DNA of 64,000 nucleotides from Lachnospiraceae bacterium (GTDB lineage Bacteria; Bacillota; Clostridia; Lachnospirales; Lachnospiraceae), in NCBI GenBank assembly GCA_017461725.1, contig JAFTXG010000004.1:62001-126000 (forward strand). Reading direction: 5' to 3'. Of the stretch, positions 52,869 to 61,603 are shown piece by piece (the stretch's first letter is position 1; every line of letters starts with the position of its first letter). The translations under genes and the position numbers were made by a program. The notes under the pieces are model-generated. The model was not told the DNA's origin, did no database searches, and saw only the letters and a program-made list of their open reading frames with translations.

Positions 52869-52894
52869 ATGCCGCCGGACAGGCGGCATTTTTT
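52869..52894 (+). terminator. Rho-independent terminator between scfA and scfB
   Basis: ATGCCGCC, five-base loop, GGCGGCAT and a run of six T residues, 15 bases after scfA. It should limit scfB transcription. Confidence 0.9.
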
Positions 52895-52906
52895 ATCGTT
52901 TTCTTT

Positions 52907-52940
52907 CATTTCCCAATCGGTACACCGATTCCGGGAAATG
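52907..52940 (+). promoter_or_regulatory. Second hairpin in the scfA-scfB gap
   Basis: CATTTCCCAATCGG pairs with CCGATT and GGGAAATG (two bulged C bases), a stem of 14 bp with a four-base loop, ending about 30 bases before the scfB start. It may stabilise processed scfB mRNA or shape its translation. Confidence 0.5.
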
Positions 52941-52970
52941 CTTACTATACCAAATGAGAGGATTTTTATC

Positions 52971-54353
52971 ATGATACATCAGTATAAACTGGGCGGCTAC
53001 AATATTGTTCTGGACATCTGCTCCGGCTCCGTTCACGCGGTGGACGAGGTAGCCTACGATATTATTGCCATGTTTGAGACCCACGACCGGGAGACTGTTC
53101 TGCGCGCGATGGCTAAAAAATACGCTGACCGTGACGATATTACCGAGGAGGATATTCGGGAATGCTACGATCAGGTCGTGATGTTAAAGGAGCGCGGTAA
53201 ACTGTTCGCTCCCGACACCTTCGAGCCCATGGCAGGGCACTTGAAAGAAAAAACCTCCGGTGTCGTAAAGGCGCTTTGCCTGCATATCGCTCACACCTGT
53301 AATTTAAACTGCTCCTACTGCTTCGCCAGCCAGGGCAAATACCACGGCGACCGGGCTGTCATGAGCTTTGAGGTGGGCAAGCAGGCCCTGGATTTTCTGG
53401 TGGCTCACTCCGGCAGCCGCCGCAATCTTGAGGTAGACTTCTTCGGCGGCGAGCCTCTGATGAATTTTAACGTGGTCAAGCAGCTGGTGGCCTATGCCCG
53501 CAGCATCGAAAAAGAACACAAGAAAAATTTCCGTTTCACTCTGACCACCAACGGTATGCTCATTGATGATGATGTGATCGACTTTGCGAATCGGGAGATG
53601 AGCAATGTGGTCCTCAGTCTGGACGGCCGCAAGGAGATCCATGACCGATTCCGCGTGGACTATGCCGGAAACGGCAGCTGGGAGCGCATCGTCCCCAAGT
53701 TCCAGAAGCTGGTGGAGGCCCGCGGCGGAAAAAATTATTACATGCGCGGCACCTTTACCCACGCCAACCCGGATTTCCTGACCGATATTCAGCAGATGCT
53801 GGATCTGGGCTTTACGGAGCTGAGCATGGAGCCGGTGGTATGTGCACCCGGCGATCCTTCTGAGCTGACTGAGGAGGATCTGCCCATCGTTCTCGACCAG
53901 TATGAAAAGCTGGCTGAGCTGATGCGCGAGCGGGACAAGGCCGGAAAACCGTTTACCTTCTACCATTATATGATCGATCTGACCGGCGGTCCCTGCATTT
54001 ACAAGCGTATCTCCGGCTGCGGCTCCGGTACCGAATACATGGCGGTCACTCCCTGGGGCGATCTCTATCCCTGCCATCAGTTTGTGGGCGAGGAAGAGTT
54101 CAAGCTGGGCAATATCTGGGACGGCGTGGACAACACGGCGATCCAGGATGAATTCATGTCCTGCAACGTATATTCCCGCCCCGAGTGCCGTGACTGCTGG
54201 GCAAAGCTTTACTGCTCCGGCGGCTGCGCTGCCAACGCTTACCACTCCACCGGCTCGGTGAAAGGCGTTTACAAATACGGCTGTGAGCTGTTTAAAAAGC
54301 GTATGGAATGTGCCATCATGGTGGCGGTTGCCAGAACTCTGGAAGGAAATTGA
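52971..54353 (+). CDS. scfB: SCIFF maturase, radical SAM/SPASM enzyme
   Basis: 460 residues. The N-terminal 90 form a peptide-recognition (RRE-like) domain. The radical SAM cluster motif CxxxCxxC is C110, C114, C117 in AHTCNLNCSYCFA. The SPASM region follows (CGSGTEYMAVTPWGDLYPCHQFVG, then CRDCWAKLYCSGGCAAN) and holds two auxiliary iron-sulfur clusters. It forms thioether bonds in ScfA. The upstream reading frame extends further, but homology begins at 52971, where an AGAGG site is found. Confidence 0.96.
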   Translation: MIHQYKLGGYNIVLDICSGSVHAVDEVAYDIIAMFETHDRETVLRAMAKKYADRDDITEEDIRECYDQVVMLKERGKLFAPDTFEPMAGHLKEKTSGVVKALCLHIAHTCNLNCSYCFASQGKYHGDRAVMSFEVGKQALDFLVAHSGSRRNLEVDFFGGEPLMNFNVVKQLVAYARSIEKEHKKNFRFTLTTNGMLIDDDVIDFANREMSNVVLSLDGRKEIHDRFRVDYAGNGSWERIVPKFQKLVEARGGKNYYMRGTFTHANPDFLTDIQQMLDLGFTELSMEPVVCAPGDPSELTEEDLPIVLDQYEKLAELMRERDKAGKPFTFYHYMIDLTGGPCIYKRISGCGSGTEYMAVTPWGDLYPCHQFVGEEEFKLGNIWDGVDNTAIQDEFMSCNVYSRPECRDCWAKLYCSGGCAANAYHSTGSVKGVYKYGCELFKKRMECAIMVAVARTLEGN

Positions 54354-54356
54354 CCG

Positions 54357-55706
54357 ATGAACACACCGATCTGTGACTTTGTCCGCCGCTACCGCGACAG
54401 TGCTGCCCTGCGGCTTCATATGCCGGGACACAAGGGCCTCTCGTTTCTGGGGCCCGAGTCCCTCGACATCACTGAGATTGACGGCGCCGACAGCCTCTAC
54501 GAAGCCGACGGTATTATAAAAGAAAGTGAGGCAAACGCCAGCCGGCTGTTTGCCTCTTATACGTATTACTCCACAGAAGGCTCCTCCCTCTGTATCCGCG
54601 CCATGCTTTATCTGGCCGTAATGCATGCGAGACAGGCCGGAAAACATCCGCTGATTGCTGCCGGACGCAATGCGCACAAAACGTTCCTCAGTGCAGCCGC
54701 CCTGCTGGATTTCGATCTGACATGGCTCTGTCCGACGTCTTCGGACTCCTATTTATCCTGCCATATCGACCCAGCGTGGCTCGACCGTTTTCTCACTGAG
54801 GCTGCTGAAACACCCTCCGCCGTCTACCTGACCAGCCCTGATTATCTGGGCAATACGGTGGATATTCGCGGAATCGCTGAGGTTTGCCACCGCCACGGCT
54901 GTCTGCTTCTGGTGGACAATGCCCACGGTGCCTATCTGAGGTTTTTGCCGGAGTCTTCCCACCCCATTGATCTGGGTGCCGATCTCTGCTGTGATTCGGC
55001 CCACAAAACGCTGCCAGTCCTGACCGGAGGCGCTTATCTGCATGTCTCTTCGTCGGCTCCCGAGCTGTTTTGGACACAGGCCAAACACGCATTGTCCATG
55101 TTCGGCTCCACCAGCCCCTCCTATTTGATCCTGGAGTCGCTGGATGCGGCAAACCACTATTTGGCTGACGGGTATGCAGAAAAACTGGCTGGCTTTATTC
55201 CGAACATACAAGCGATGAAAGCCCGGCTGGCTGCCCACGGTTTCCCCTTTGCCGGGGATGAGCCACTGAAACTGACCATCGCTGCCAAACCCTACGGCTA
55301 CACCGGAAGGGAAATCGCCGACTATTTATTGGCGCGGCACATCGTCTGTGAATTTTCCGATCCGGATTTTGTAGTGATGATGGTAACGCCGGAGATCCAT
55401 GTCTCCGATCTGGCACGGCTGGAGGAATGTCTTCTCTCCCTTCCGAAAAAAACGCCGATCACCGAAATCTCTCCCCGATTTCACCGACCGGTACGGGTTA
55501 TGACCGTTCGCGAAGCGGCCTTTTCTCCCGTTGAAATCATTCCGGTTGCTGAGAGCGGTGGACGAGTCCTGGCTGCCGCCACGGTCGGCTGTCCCCCGGC
55601 GGTTCCCATCGTGGTCTGCGGAGAACGGATCGATGAGGCCGCGATATCCTGCTTTTCTTATTACGGGATAACGAACTGTTCAGTTGTAAAGGAGGGCCCC
55701 TTATGA
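54357..55706 (+). CDS. PLP-dependent Orn/Lys/Arg decarboxylase family protein
   Basis: 449 residues of the short, single-domain group (compare Bacillus SpeA/YaaO, about 480). LHMPGHKG is near residue 20, VDNAHGAY holds the Asp (187) that pairs with the pyridine nitrogen, and SAHKTLPVLTGGA holds the Schiff-base Lys217. It probably decarboxylates arginine, lysine or ornithine; which one is not evident. It starts four bases after scfB and overlaps the decayed peptidase start by four. Confidence 0.9.
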   Translation: MNTPICDFVRRYRDSAALRLHMPGHKGLSFLGPESLDITEIDGADSLYEADGIIKESEANASRLFASYTYYSTEGSSLCIRAMLYLAVMHARQAGKHPLIAAGRNAHKTFLSAAALLDFDLTWLCPTSSDSYLSCHIDPAWLDRFLTEAAETPSAVYLTSPDYLGNTVDIRGIAEVCHRHGCLLLVDNAHGAYLRFLPESSHPIDLGADLCCDSAHKTLPVLTGGAYLHVSSSAPELFWTQAKHALSMFGSTSPSYLILESLDAANHYLADGYAEKLAGFIPNIQAMKARLAAHGFPFAGDEPLKLTIAAKPYGYTGREIADYLLARHIVCEFSDPDFVVMMVTPEIHVSDLARLEECLLSLPKKTPITEISPRFHRPVRVMTVREAAFSPVEIIPVAESGGRVLAAATVGCPPAVPIVVCGERIDEAAISCFSYYGITNCSVVKEGPL

Positions 55707-55967
55707 TCTACTCTTCCCGACTTTCCCGCCTGCGCGCAGAGATGTACGCGACACAAATCGACTTTCTGCTTCTGACACCGTCGACCGACCTCTTCTATCT
55801 GACCGGTATGCGCGGTAAGCCTTACCCCCGGTAATGTATGCTCCGATGAACCAGGAATCTACCTGCCCGGGAAATTCGGAGTCCGGATTGAGGATACCCT
55901 GTTCCTCCACGAGGACGGCCCGGAACGTCTGACACAGCTGGATCATGAACTTCACGTAATGGATTAA
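55703..55967 (+). pseudogene. Remnant of an M24 family Xaa-Pro aminopeptidase
   Basis: From ATG 55703 the first 37 or so codons read as a creatinase/prolidase N-domain ([27 protein letters not shown]). Just after, in another frame, the sequence reads [26 protein letters not shown], the well-known C-terminal end of the M24 catalytic domain, and stops at 55967. Roughly 300 residues between are missing and the junction is frameshifted. It was translationally coupled to the decarboxylase through ATGA. Confidence 0.88.
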
Positions 55968-56092
55968 AAAAAGCAGAAAATTTTAGGTTTTTTTTAAAAA
56001 AATCAGCTCTACCCCTTTATTTCTGACTGAAAAAGTGGTAGAGTATATGCGTCAATTATTGACACACTCAAATTAAAAGGCGGTGTTGTTTT

Positions 56093-57286
56093 ATGGAAAG
56101 ATTAATTGGTACTGTTTCCAGAGGTGTGCGTTGTCCCATCATCCGTGAAGGTGACAATCTTGTTGATATTGTAGTAGACAGTGTTATGGCCGCTGCAGAC
56201 AGCGAGGGATTTGCGCTCAGAAATCGCGATGTTATCGGTATCACCGAGTCCATCGTTGCACGTGCTCAGGGTAATTATGCTTCCGTACAGGATATCGCAG
56301 ACGATGTCAAGGTAAAAACCGGTGGAGAGACCGTAGGTGTTATCTTCCCCATCCTTTCCCGTAATCGTTTTGCGATCAATCTGAAGGGTATTGCTATGGG
56401 CTGCAGGAAGGTAGTTCTTATGCTCAGCTATCCCAGCGACGAGGTTGGTAATGCGCTGCTCACCTACGATCAGCTGGACGAGGCAGGCATCAATCCCTAC
56501 TCTGATGTTCTGTCACTGGAAAAATATCGTGAGCTGTTTGGCGAAAACAAGCATGAGTTCACCGGCGTGGACTATGTTGAGTATTACGCTGACATCGTTC
56601 GCGAGGCAGGCGCTGAGATCGAGATCGTGTTTGCAAACCAGGCAAAGACCATCCTGAACTATACCAAAAATGTAATCACCTGTGATATTCACACCAGAGC
56701 ACGCACCAAGCGCATCCTGAAGGCTGCAGGTGCCGATGTGGTTCTCGGTCTGGATGATATCATGACCACTTCCGTGAACGGCAGCGGATACAACGAAAAG
56801 TACGGCCTGCTCGGTTCTAACAAATCCACCGAGGACAAGATTAAGCTGTTCCCCAGAGAGTGTAAAGATCTGGTTCTGGACATCCAGTCCTCTCTGCTGA
56901 AAAAAACCGGAAAGCTGATCGAGGTTATGGTATACGGCGACGGTGCATTCAAGGATCCCCAGGGTAAGATCTGGGAACTGGCTGACCCGGTCGTATCTCC
57001 CGCTTTCACCGATGGCCTGATCGGTACCCCCAACGAGCTTAAGCTGAAGTATCTGGCTGACAACGATTTTGCATCCCTCAGCGGTGCAGAGCTGAAAGAG
57101 GCGATCTCCAACAGCATCAAGTCCAAGGAGGGTAATCTGGTAGGAAACATGGCTTCCCAGGGTACTACCCCCAGACAGCTGACCGATCTGATCGGCTCTC
57201 TGTGTGACTTGACCTCCGGTTCCGGAGATAAGGGTACTCCGATCATCCTGATCCAGGGTTATTTCGATAACTACACAACCGACTAA
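56093..57286 (+). CDS. CofE-like (coenzyme F420-0:gamma-glutamyl ligase family) protein
   Basis: 397 residues. The sequence fits the F420-0:L-glutamate ligase family fold (DSEGFALRNRDVIGITESIVARAQGNY; PILSRNRF; VNGSGYNEKYGLLGSNKS; FTDGLIGTPNELKLKY), but no other F420 gene is visible and Clostridia generally lack F420. It likely joins glutamate or another amino acid to a different phosphorylated acceptor. Codon use is strongly biased, suggesting high expression. It stands alone with its own terminator. No membrane segments. Confidence 0.82.
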   Translation: MERLIGTVSRGVRCPIIREGDNLVDIVVDSVMAAADSEGFALRNRDVIGITESIVARAQGNYASVQDIADDVKVKTGGETVGVIFPILSRNRFAINLKGIAMGCRKVVLMLSYPSDEVGNALLTYDQLDEAGINPYSDVLSLEKYRELFGENKHEFTGVDYVEYYADIVREAGAEIEIVFANQAKTILNYTKNVITCDIHTRARTKRILKAAGADVVLGLDDIMTTSVNGSGYNEKYGLLGSNKSTEDKIKLFPRECKDLVLDIQSSLLKKTGKLIEVMVYGDGAFKDPQGKIWELADPVVSPAFTDGLIGTPNELKLKYLADNDFASLSGAELKEAISNSIKSKEGNLVGNMASQGTTPRQLTDLIGSLCDLTSGSGDKGTPIILIQGYFDNYTTD

Positions 57287-57298
57287 AGATAAAATTTA

Positions 57299-57328
57299 TG
57301 CCTCCCGGAAATCTCCGGGAGGCATTTT
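57299..57328 (+). terminator. Rho-independent terminator of the CofE-like gene
   Basis: TGCCTCCCGGA, four-base loop, TCCGGGAGGCA and four T residues, 12 bases after the stop. Confidence 0.88.
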
Positions 57329-57391
57329 CATAAACTATTTGTAACTATTTGTGTTAATCTTTCATTCTCGCCGACGAATCTCTGTGGTTGA

Positions 57392-58333
57392 TCACACCCA
57401 CTCATTCAGTGTTTCTTCCTGATACACCGTCTCACTCTCCAGCCTCTCACGGCGCTTCTTCAACATCACTCTTCCCAAAGCAAAGATCAGGATGAACAGC
57501 ACCGCCAGTCCTGCCAGGACTCCGCCGCCTTTCAGCAGCTCAGCGGATACCACCGCCAGAATGGGCTCTGCAATCACCTCACTGCCGGGTGCCGCGCTGA
57601 CCAGCATCGCCTTGGTGGCACTTCCCATGCCGAAGGCAGCCAACAGCGTCACCGCTGCGGAGAGCAGATACTCCACACCGAGCCACATGAAGCCTTTAAA
57701 CCGGACAAACCGGCACAACAGGATCAGCAGCGAAAGCACTGCTGCCACCGCAACCACCCCTATGAGAACTGTACCGTTTCTTGTCAGGGAAATCAGTTCG
57801 ATCATCTCTGCATCCAGCCCCAGATCATCCGCATCGGGAAGCATCAGCACGATATCTCCGGCATAATCCTCCATCATCTCACTGACCATGGGTTTGAGCA
57901 TCTCATCGGTTATCGGATACTGATCTCCGATGTAGGCCTTGACGATAGGCAGCAGTTCGTCTATATGCTCCTGTATAATTTTATTGATAGTTTCCTCTGT
58001 AAGGGTGATCCGGTCAGCCTCGCCCTCCAACACTGCAAACACGCTGTCCACATAAACAGTGAGTATTTCCTCCACCATTTCCGTATCCAGCAAAGACTCC
58101 AGCATAGCACCGTCGATACCCGATTCACTCAGTGATGCCGCCAGTTCCTCGTTTGCCATCACCATCTCAGTGTAATCAATATTTTTTACCACCTTCCGAA
58201 GCGTATCTGACTGCATGAAGGAGGTGGCCGCCGAGATCACCGGTGATGCAATCAGAAACACGGTCAGGATCAGGCTCAACACGAGCGCAATCAGAACACC
58301 AAATATATTTGCGATTACCTTTAACGCCTTCAT
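57392..58333 (-). CDS. Hypothetical membrane protein
   Basis: 313 residues. N-terminal helix (about 9-33), an outer helical, acidic domain of about 150 residues, then three further helices (about 186-208, 216-240 and 265-290) and a charged tail. No family is recognised. It is the last gene of a reverse-strand pair with the TPR/WG protein, 27 bases downstream, which suggests shared membrane function. Confidence 0.75.
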   Translation of the reverse strand: MKALKVIANIFGVLIALVLSLILTVFLIASPVISAATSFMQSDTLRKVVKNIDYTEMVMANEELAASLSESGIDGAMLESLLDTEMVEEILTVYVDSVFAVLEGEADRITLTEETINKIIQEHIDELLPIVKAYIGDQYPITDEMLKPMVSEMMEDYAGDIVLMLPDADDLGLDAEMIELISLTRNGTVLIGVVAVAAVLSLLILLCRFVRFKGFMWLGVEYLLSAAVTLLAAFGMGSATKAMLVSAAPGSEVIAEPILAVVSAELLKGGGVLAGLAVLFILIFALGRVMLKKRRERLESETVYQEETLNEWV

Positions 58334-58360
58334 ATGTTCCTACCCTCTTTCTCTAACCGA

Positions 58361-60613
58361 TCACTTAACGTTGAGATATCCCCACTTGCCATCCCGGCAG
58401 ACACTGATAAAATTCTCGGACAGCAGACCGATCTCATCGTAGGTCTCGCTGGTCCAGCTGCCGTCAACGGTGTGAAGTGTCATCCCGCTCACAGAAAAGC
58501 CATAGGACATATCATCCCATGCAACCACTTCCGCAGTTTTGTACAGATTATTTGCGATCAGGGATGCAGCCGCACCCTCGTAGAGAACCTTATCTCCGGT
58601 TGACAACGTCAACGGTGCATAATAATCACCGGTTCCTTTCAGCACAGCCTGCTCGCTCTCTCTGAGTGCGTAAACCTTATCCGGAACATACATCAGATCA
58701 ATCCCCATATCATACACAAGCTCTGTCAGTTCAAGGTTTCCGTTAACCGCCGTGACTCCTCTGTACACGCTTTCTCCGCTGGGATCATTGCCGCAGATGA
58801 CAAAGTCAAACTCATCCAGATCCGAATAACCCCACTGCACTTCTGTCATGCCGGGAACCACCATCAGTTCCTGTCCATCTGTGGAATACAACGCGGAGCG
58901 ATCTGCCCAGTTGAGCACCGCATAGTTGTTTGTCAACAAGGTAACCGTATATTCATCACTGCTGTCAAAGACCACATCACCGTTCGGTTTGATATACTGG
59001 TTCCTGTATGTATTTGCGGCAGTATCATACGTCTCAACTCTGAACAGCGTCACCTCATCTCCATCGAATGCCGCGCCGTCAAGCCACTCACACTCATAGG
59101 AAAATACCTCCGCCAGGTTTTCATCCAGATAAGTATACGTCCGGCCCTCGCCCACCACGTACTCATCGTAGGATACCACATATCCCGAACCACAGGGCTC
59201 AGCATATGAGAAGCCCTCTGCCAGAACCTGTCCCTCCGGCGATAAAATCGCCTGATAAAAACCGGTGGCAACCGAAACACCCTCAAAGTCCGTCATCGTG
59301 CTGACCGTAGCGATCATCTGCCCATTGACACCGTTGGTCATAGACCAGAAATTATCCGCCACAATATTGCCCTCGCGATCAATAAACTTCGACTCATTCA
59401 TGATACTCTGATGATGCGGATCCACAAGCATCACATATCCGGTGCCAAAATCAACCGCAAATCCGTCTATGCTCATGATAATCTCCAGATTCTCGTCGAT
59501 CCAGTGAGACTGGGTCCCGTCATAGATCACCACAGGGAAATCCACCGAGCTCAGATACCATGCCCTCTGTGCCGGATTCCACTCACAGAAGGTGCCGGAA
59601 GAGTATTGTACAGTCATACCCAGCATTCTGGGATCTCCCGGAGGAACCCAGCCGTAACCGACTATATCCGTCACCTTATGGTCCACGGGAAGCAGCTTGT
59701 TTCCATCCAGATCGATCACATTGCTGTAGGTGTCATTGGTGTTCAGATCCGTCACCCAGACAACCTCCGCTCTTCCGTTGTAGAAAGACGTGCATACATC
59801 TGTGAAATCTCCCGCTCCCCTGTACTGAAGGGGAATGACCTCGTTTCCTGCCGCGTCGATGTAACCATACATCCGGACTGTCTGTGTCCAGGTGCCGCCG
59901 TTTCCATCATCGACGGTATCCTGCTGTCTGAGTGCCACCAACGCCCGGCCCTCATGGAAATCCTCCGCATAGTCATACTGATTACTGATCACATTTCCCT
60001 CGGTATCAATGAAGAAATACTTCATGTCTCCGTCCACTTCCAGTCCGACTCTGGCAAACCCCTCGCTGAAGGGTGCAGCAAAATCGTACAGAAAAGCAAT
60101 GCTCTCCTCCATGGCGGTGATCACCGCGTCGGAATCAGGATCATTTCCATCGGTGGAGCCGGTCAGTGATCCCTGACTCTCCTGCTCTGTACTCTGGCTG
60201 TCATCTCCCTGATCTTCCGAATCAGGATCAATGTCCAGACCATACTCCTCGCTGATCTCATCCAGCATTTTCCGGATCTCTGCCTTCTGGGCCTCGTCCT
60301 CCACCGCTCCGGCACCAAGTACCAGGGTGTCAGCCGCAGCCTGGGGATCACCCAGCGCCAGATATACTTCCGCCAGACCCAGATAAGCTTCCGCATTCTT
60401 CGGATCAATGTCGATTGCCGCCTGGAACGCCAGAATCGCCGCCTCATAGTCGCCCTCTCCGTACAGCCGAACGCCCAGATCATACTGATTTTGCCAGGTA
60501 TCCTTCTTGCCGCACATCATCAGACAGAGTACGACTGCCAGCACAATGATCACTCCGATCACTCCGCCGATGAGATACGGCGATTTCTTTTTGTTTTTTT
60601 CCTTTGCTTCCAT
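58361..60613 (-). CDS. Membrane-anchored TPR and WG-repeat protein
   Basis: About 750 residues. A short basic start, one helix (about 15-36), two or three TPR units (WQNQYDLGVRLYGEGDYEAAILAF..., YLGLAEVYLALGDPQAAADTL), an acidic linker, and a long C-terminal set of WG-type beta repeats ending KWGYLNVK. Most of it lies outside the cell. Such proteins probably bind partners at the envelope; none is known. The start at 60613 (GGGAGAGGG site) is preferred to one 18 bases earlier. Confidence 0.85.
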   Translation of the reverse strand: MEAKEKNKKKSPYLIGGVIGVIIVLAVVLCLMMCGKKDTWQNQYDLGVRLYGEGDYEAAILAFQAAIDIDPKNAEAYLGLAEVYLALGDPQAAADTLVLGAGAVEDEAQKAEIRKMLDEISEEYGLDIDPDSEDQGDDSQSTEQESQGSLTGSTDGNDPDSDAVITAMEESIAFLYDFAAPFSEGFARVGLEVDGDMKYFFIDTEGNVISNQYDYAEDFHEGRALVALRQQDTVDDGNGGTWTQTVRMYGYIDAAGNEVIPLQYRGAGDFTDVCTSFYNGRAEVVWVTDLNTNDTYSNVIDLDGNKLLPVDHKVTDIVGYGWVPPGDPRMLGMTVQYSSGTFCEWNPAQRAWYLSSVDFPVVIYDGTQSHWIDENLEIIMSIDGFAVDFGTGYVMLVDPHHQSIMNESKFIDREGNIVADNFWSMTNGVNGQMIATVSTMTDFEGVSVATGFYQAILSPEGQVLAEGFSYAEPCGSGYVVSYDEYVVGEGRTYTYLDENLAEVFSYECEWLDGAAFDGDEVTLFRVETYDTAANTYRNQYIKPNGDVVFDSSDEYTVTLLTNNYAVLNWADRSALYSTDGQELMVVPGMTEVQWGYSDLDEFDFVICGNDPSGESVYRGVTAVNGNLELTELVYDMGIDLMYVPDKVYALRESEQAVLKGTGDYYAPLTLSTGDKVLYEGAAASLIANNLYKTAEVVAWDDMSYGFSVSGMTLHTVDGSWTSETYDEIGLLSENFISVCRDGKWGYLNVK

Positions 60614-60643
60614 TTCCCTCTCCCTCAACATAAAATGTTTTAT

Positions 60644-60970
60644 CTATTTTTCACTGTCTTCGTCATAAAACTCAGTCAGTGAATCGTACTCTCTCTTTGC
60701 GGTCTCCTCCACAAAACGTGGATAATTGTCCGGAGTCATACCGAACTCCATACCGAAACGAAGCTTCACCGTGGAAGATCGCAGCGATGCATAATTTTTA
60801 TCGTAATCCTCCTGCGTATAGATGCTCTTCTCCGGACCGCTTATCTTGGCGTCCATGTGATCCGTAAAGCAGATTTCTCTCAACCCGACCGCCTCAGCTG
60901 CTGCCACCATCAATTTCGGGTCGGTCCTACAGTCCTCCGAAACCCAAGAATGCATATGAAAATCAAACAT
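60644..60970 (-). pseudogene. Truncated PHP-domain histidinol-phosphatase-like gene
   Basis: 108 codons from an AGGAGG-led ATG. The first 93 or so match the PHP phosphoesterase family: DFHMHSW gives the His-x-His metal ligands, CFTDHMDA the third motif and FGMEFGMTPDNYPRF the next strand. The frame then changes character after AKREYD and ends at LTEFYDEDSEK, where intact enzymes continue for about 150 residues with the remaining ligands. An internal deletion is likely and the product should be inactive. Confidence 0.65.
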
Positions 60971-61127
60971 ATCACACCTCCTGAAATCTTTTCTATCGTA
61001 ACACGTTATTCCATTTTTTTCAATTCCTCTTCGCAGTGTTTATCACCTATTCTGCATATTCTCCTGCATATTTTCCATCGCCTGTTCATAGACTGAATCG
61101 AAGAAGCACGCTCCGTAAGGAGGCTTT

Positions 61128-61532
61128 ATGAAACGATTTTTCTCTCTCATCCTTCTCGTCTGCCTTTGCGCACTGATGGGGGCCTGCAGTGATAATTCCA
61201 CGGCAGAAAATCGGACTGACCTGGATTTTACGGTGGTGACCAGGGATCAGATCCCAGGGGAACTGCTGCAGATCCTGGAGACCAAGAAGGAAGGAAACTT
61301 CGCCCTCACCTACACTGACGGCAGCTGGCTCTACATTGCCATCGGTGCGGGCAAACAGCCCACCGGCGGCTATAGCTATGCAATTCAGGGCCTGTGGCTC
61401 GGTGACAATGCCATCCACATCGATGCAGATCTGCTGGGCCCTTCAGCTCAGGAGCAGACCACCAAGGTCCCCTCCTACCCTTATGTGGTGGTAAAGCTGG
61501 AGCATCGGGAGGAGCCGGTGGTATTTCAGTGA
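61128..61532 (+). CDS. PrcB-like lipoprotein
   Basis: 134 residues. Signal peptide and lipobox LMGACS (Cys20), then a PrcB_C-like beta domain with the typical GKQPTGGYSYAI segment. Relatives include the PrcB subunit of the Treponema PrtP protease complex and many small clostridial lipoproteins. It would sit on the outer membrane face. It precedes the SPOCS/LysM gene by 71 bases and may share its transcript. Confidence 0.8.
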   Translation: MKRFFSLILLVCLCALMGACSDNSTAENRTDLDFTVVTRDQIPGELLQILETKKEGNFALTYTDGSWLYIAIGAGKQPTGGYSYAIQGLWLGDNAIHIDADLLGPSAQEQTTKVPSYPYVVVKLEHREEPVVFQ

Positions 61533-61603
61533 TCTGCTGATGTAAACCGTCAGTCAATAACTGCGTGATTCAACCCTGTATTTTCTATGAATAAGGAGGC
61601 TCT

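Noticed and set aside
53304-54677. 457-codon reverse frame across scfB
   Set aside because: Antisense to scfB and the decarboxylase, which both have complete catalytic motifs; no ribosome site or homology.
55968-56092. Promoter of the CofE-like gene from TTGACA near 56059
   Set aside because: The hexamer lies too near the ribosome site to leave room for a -10; no other pair was convincing, so none is called.
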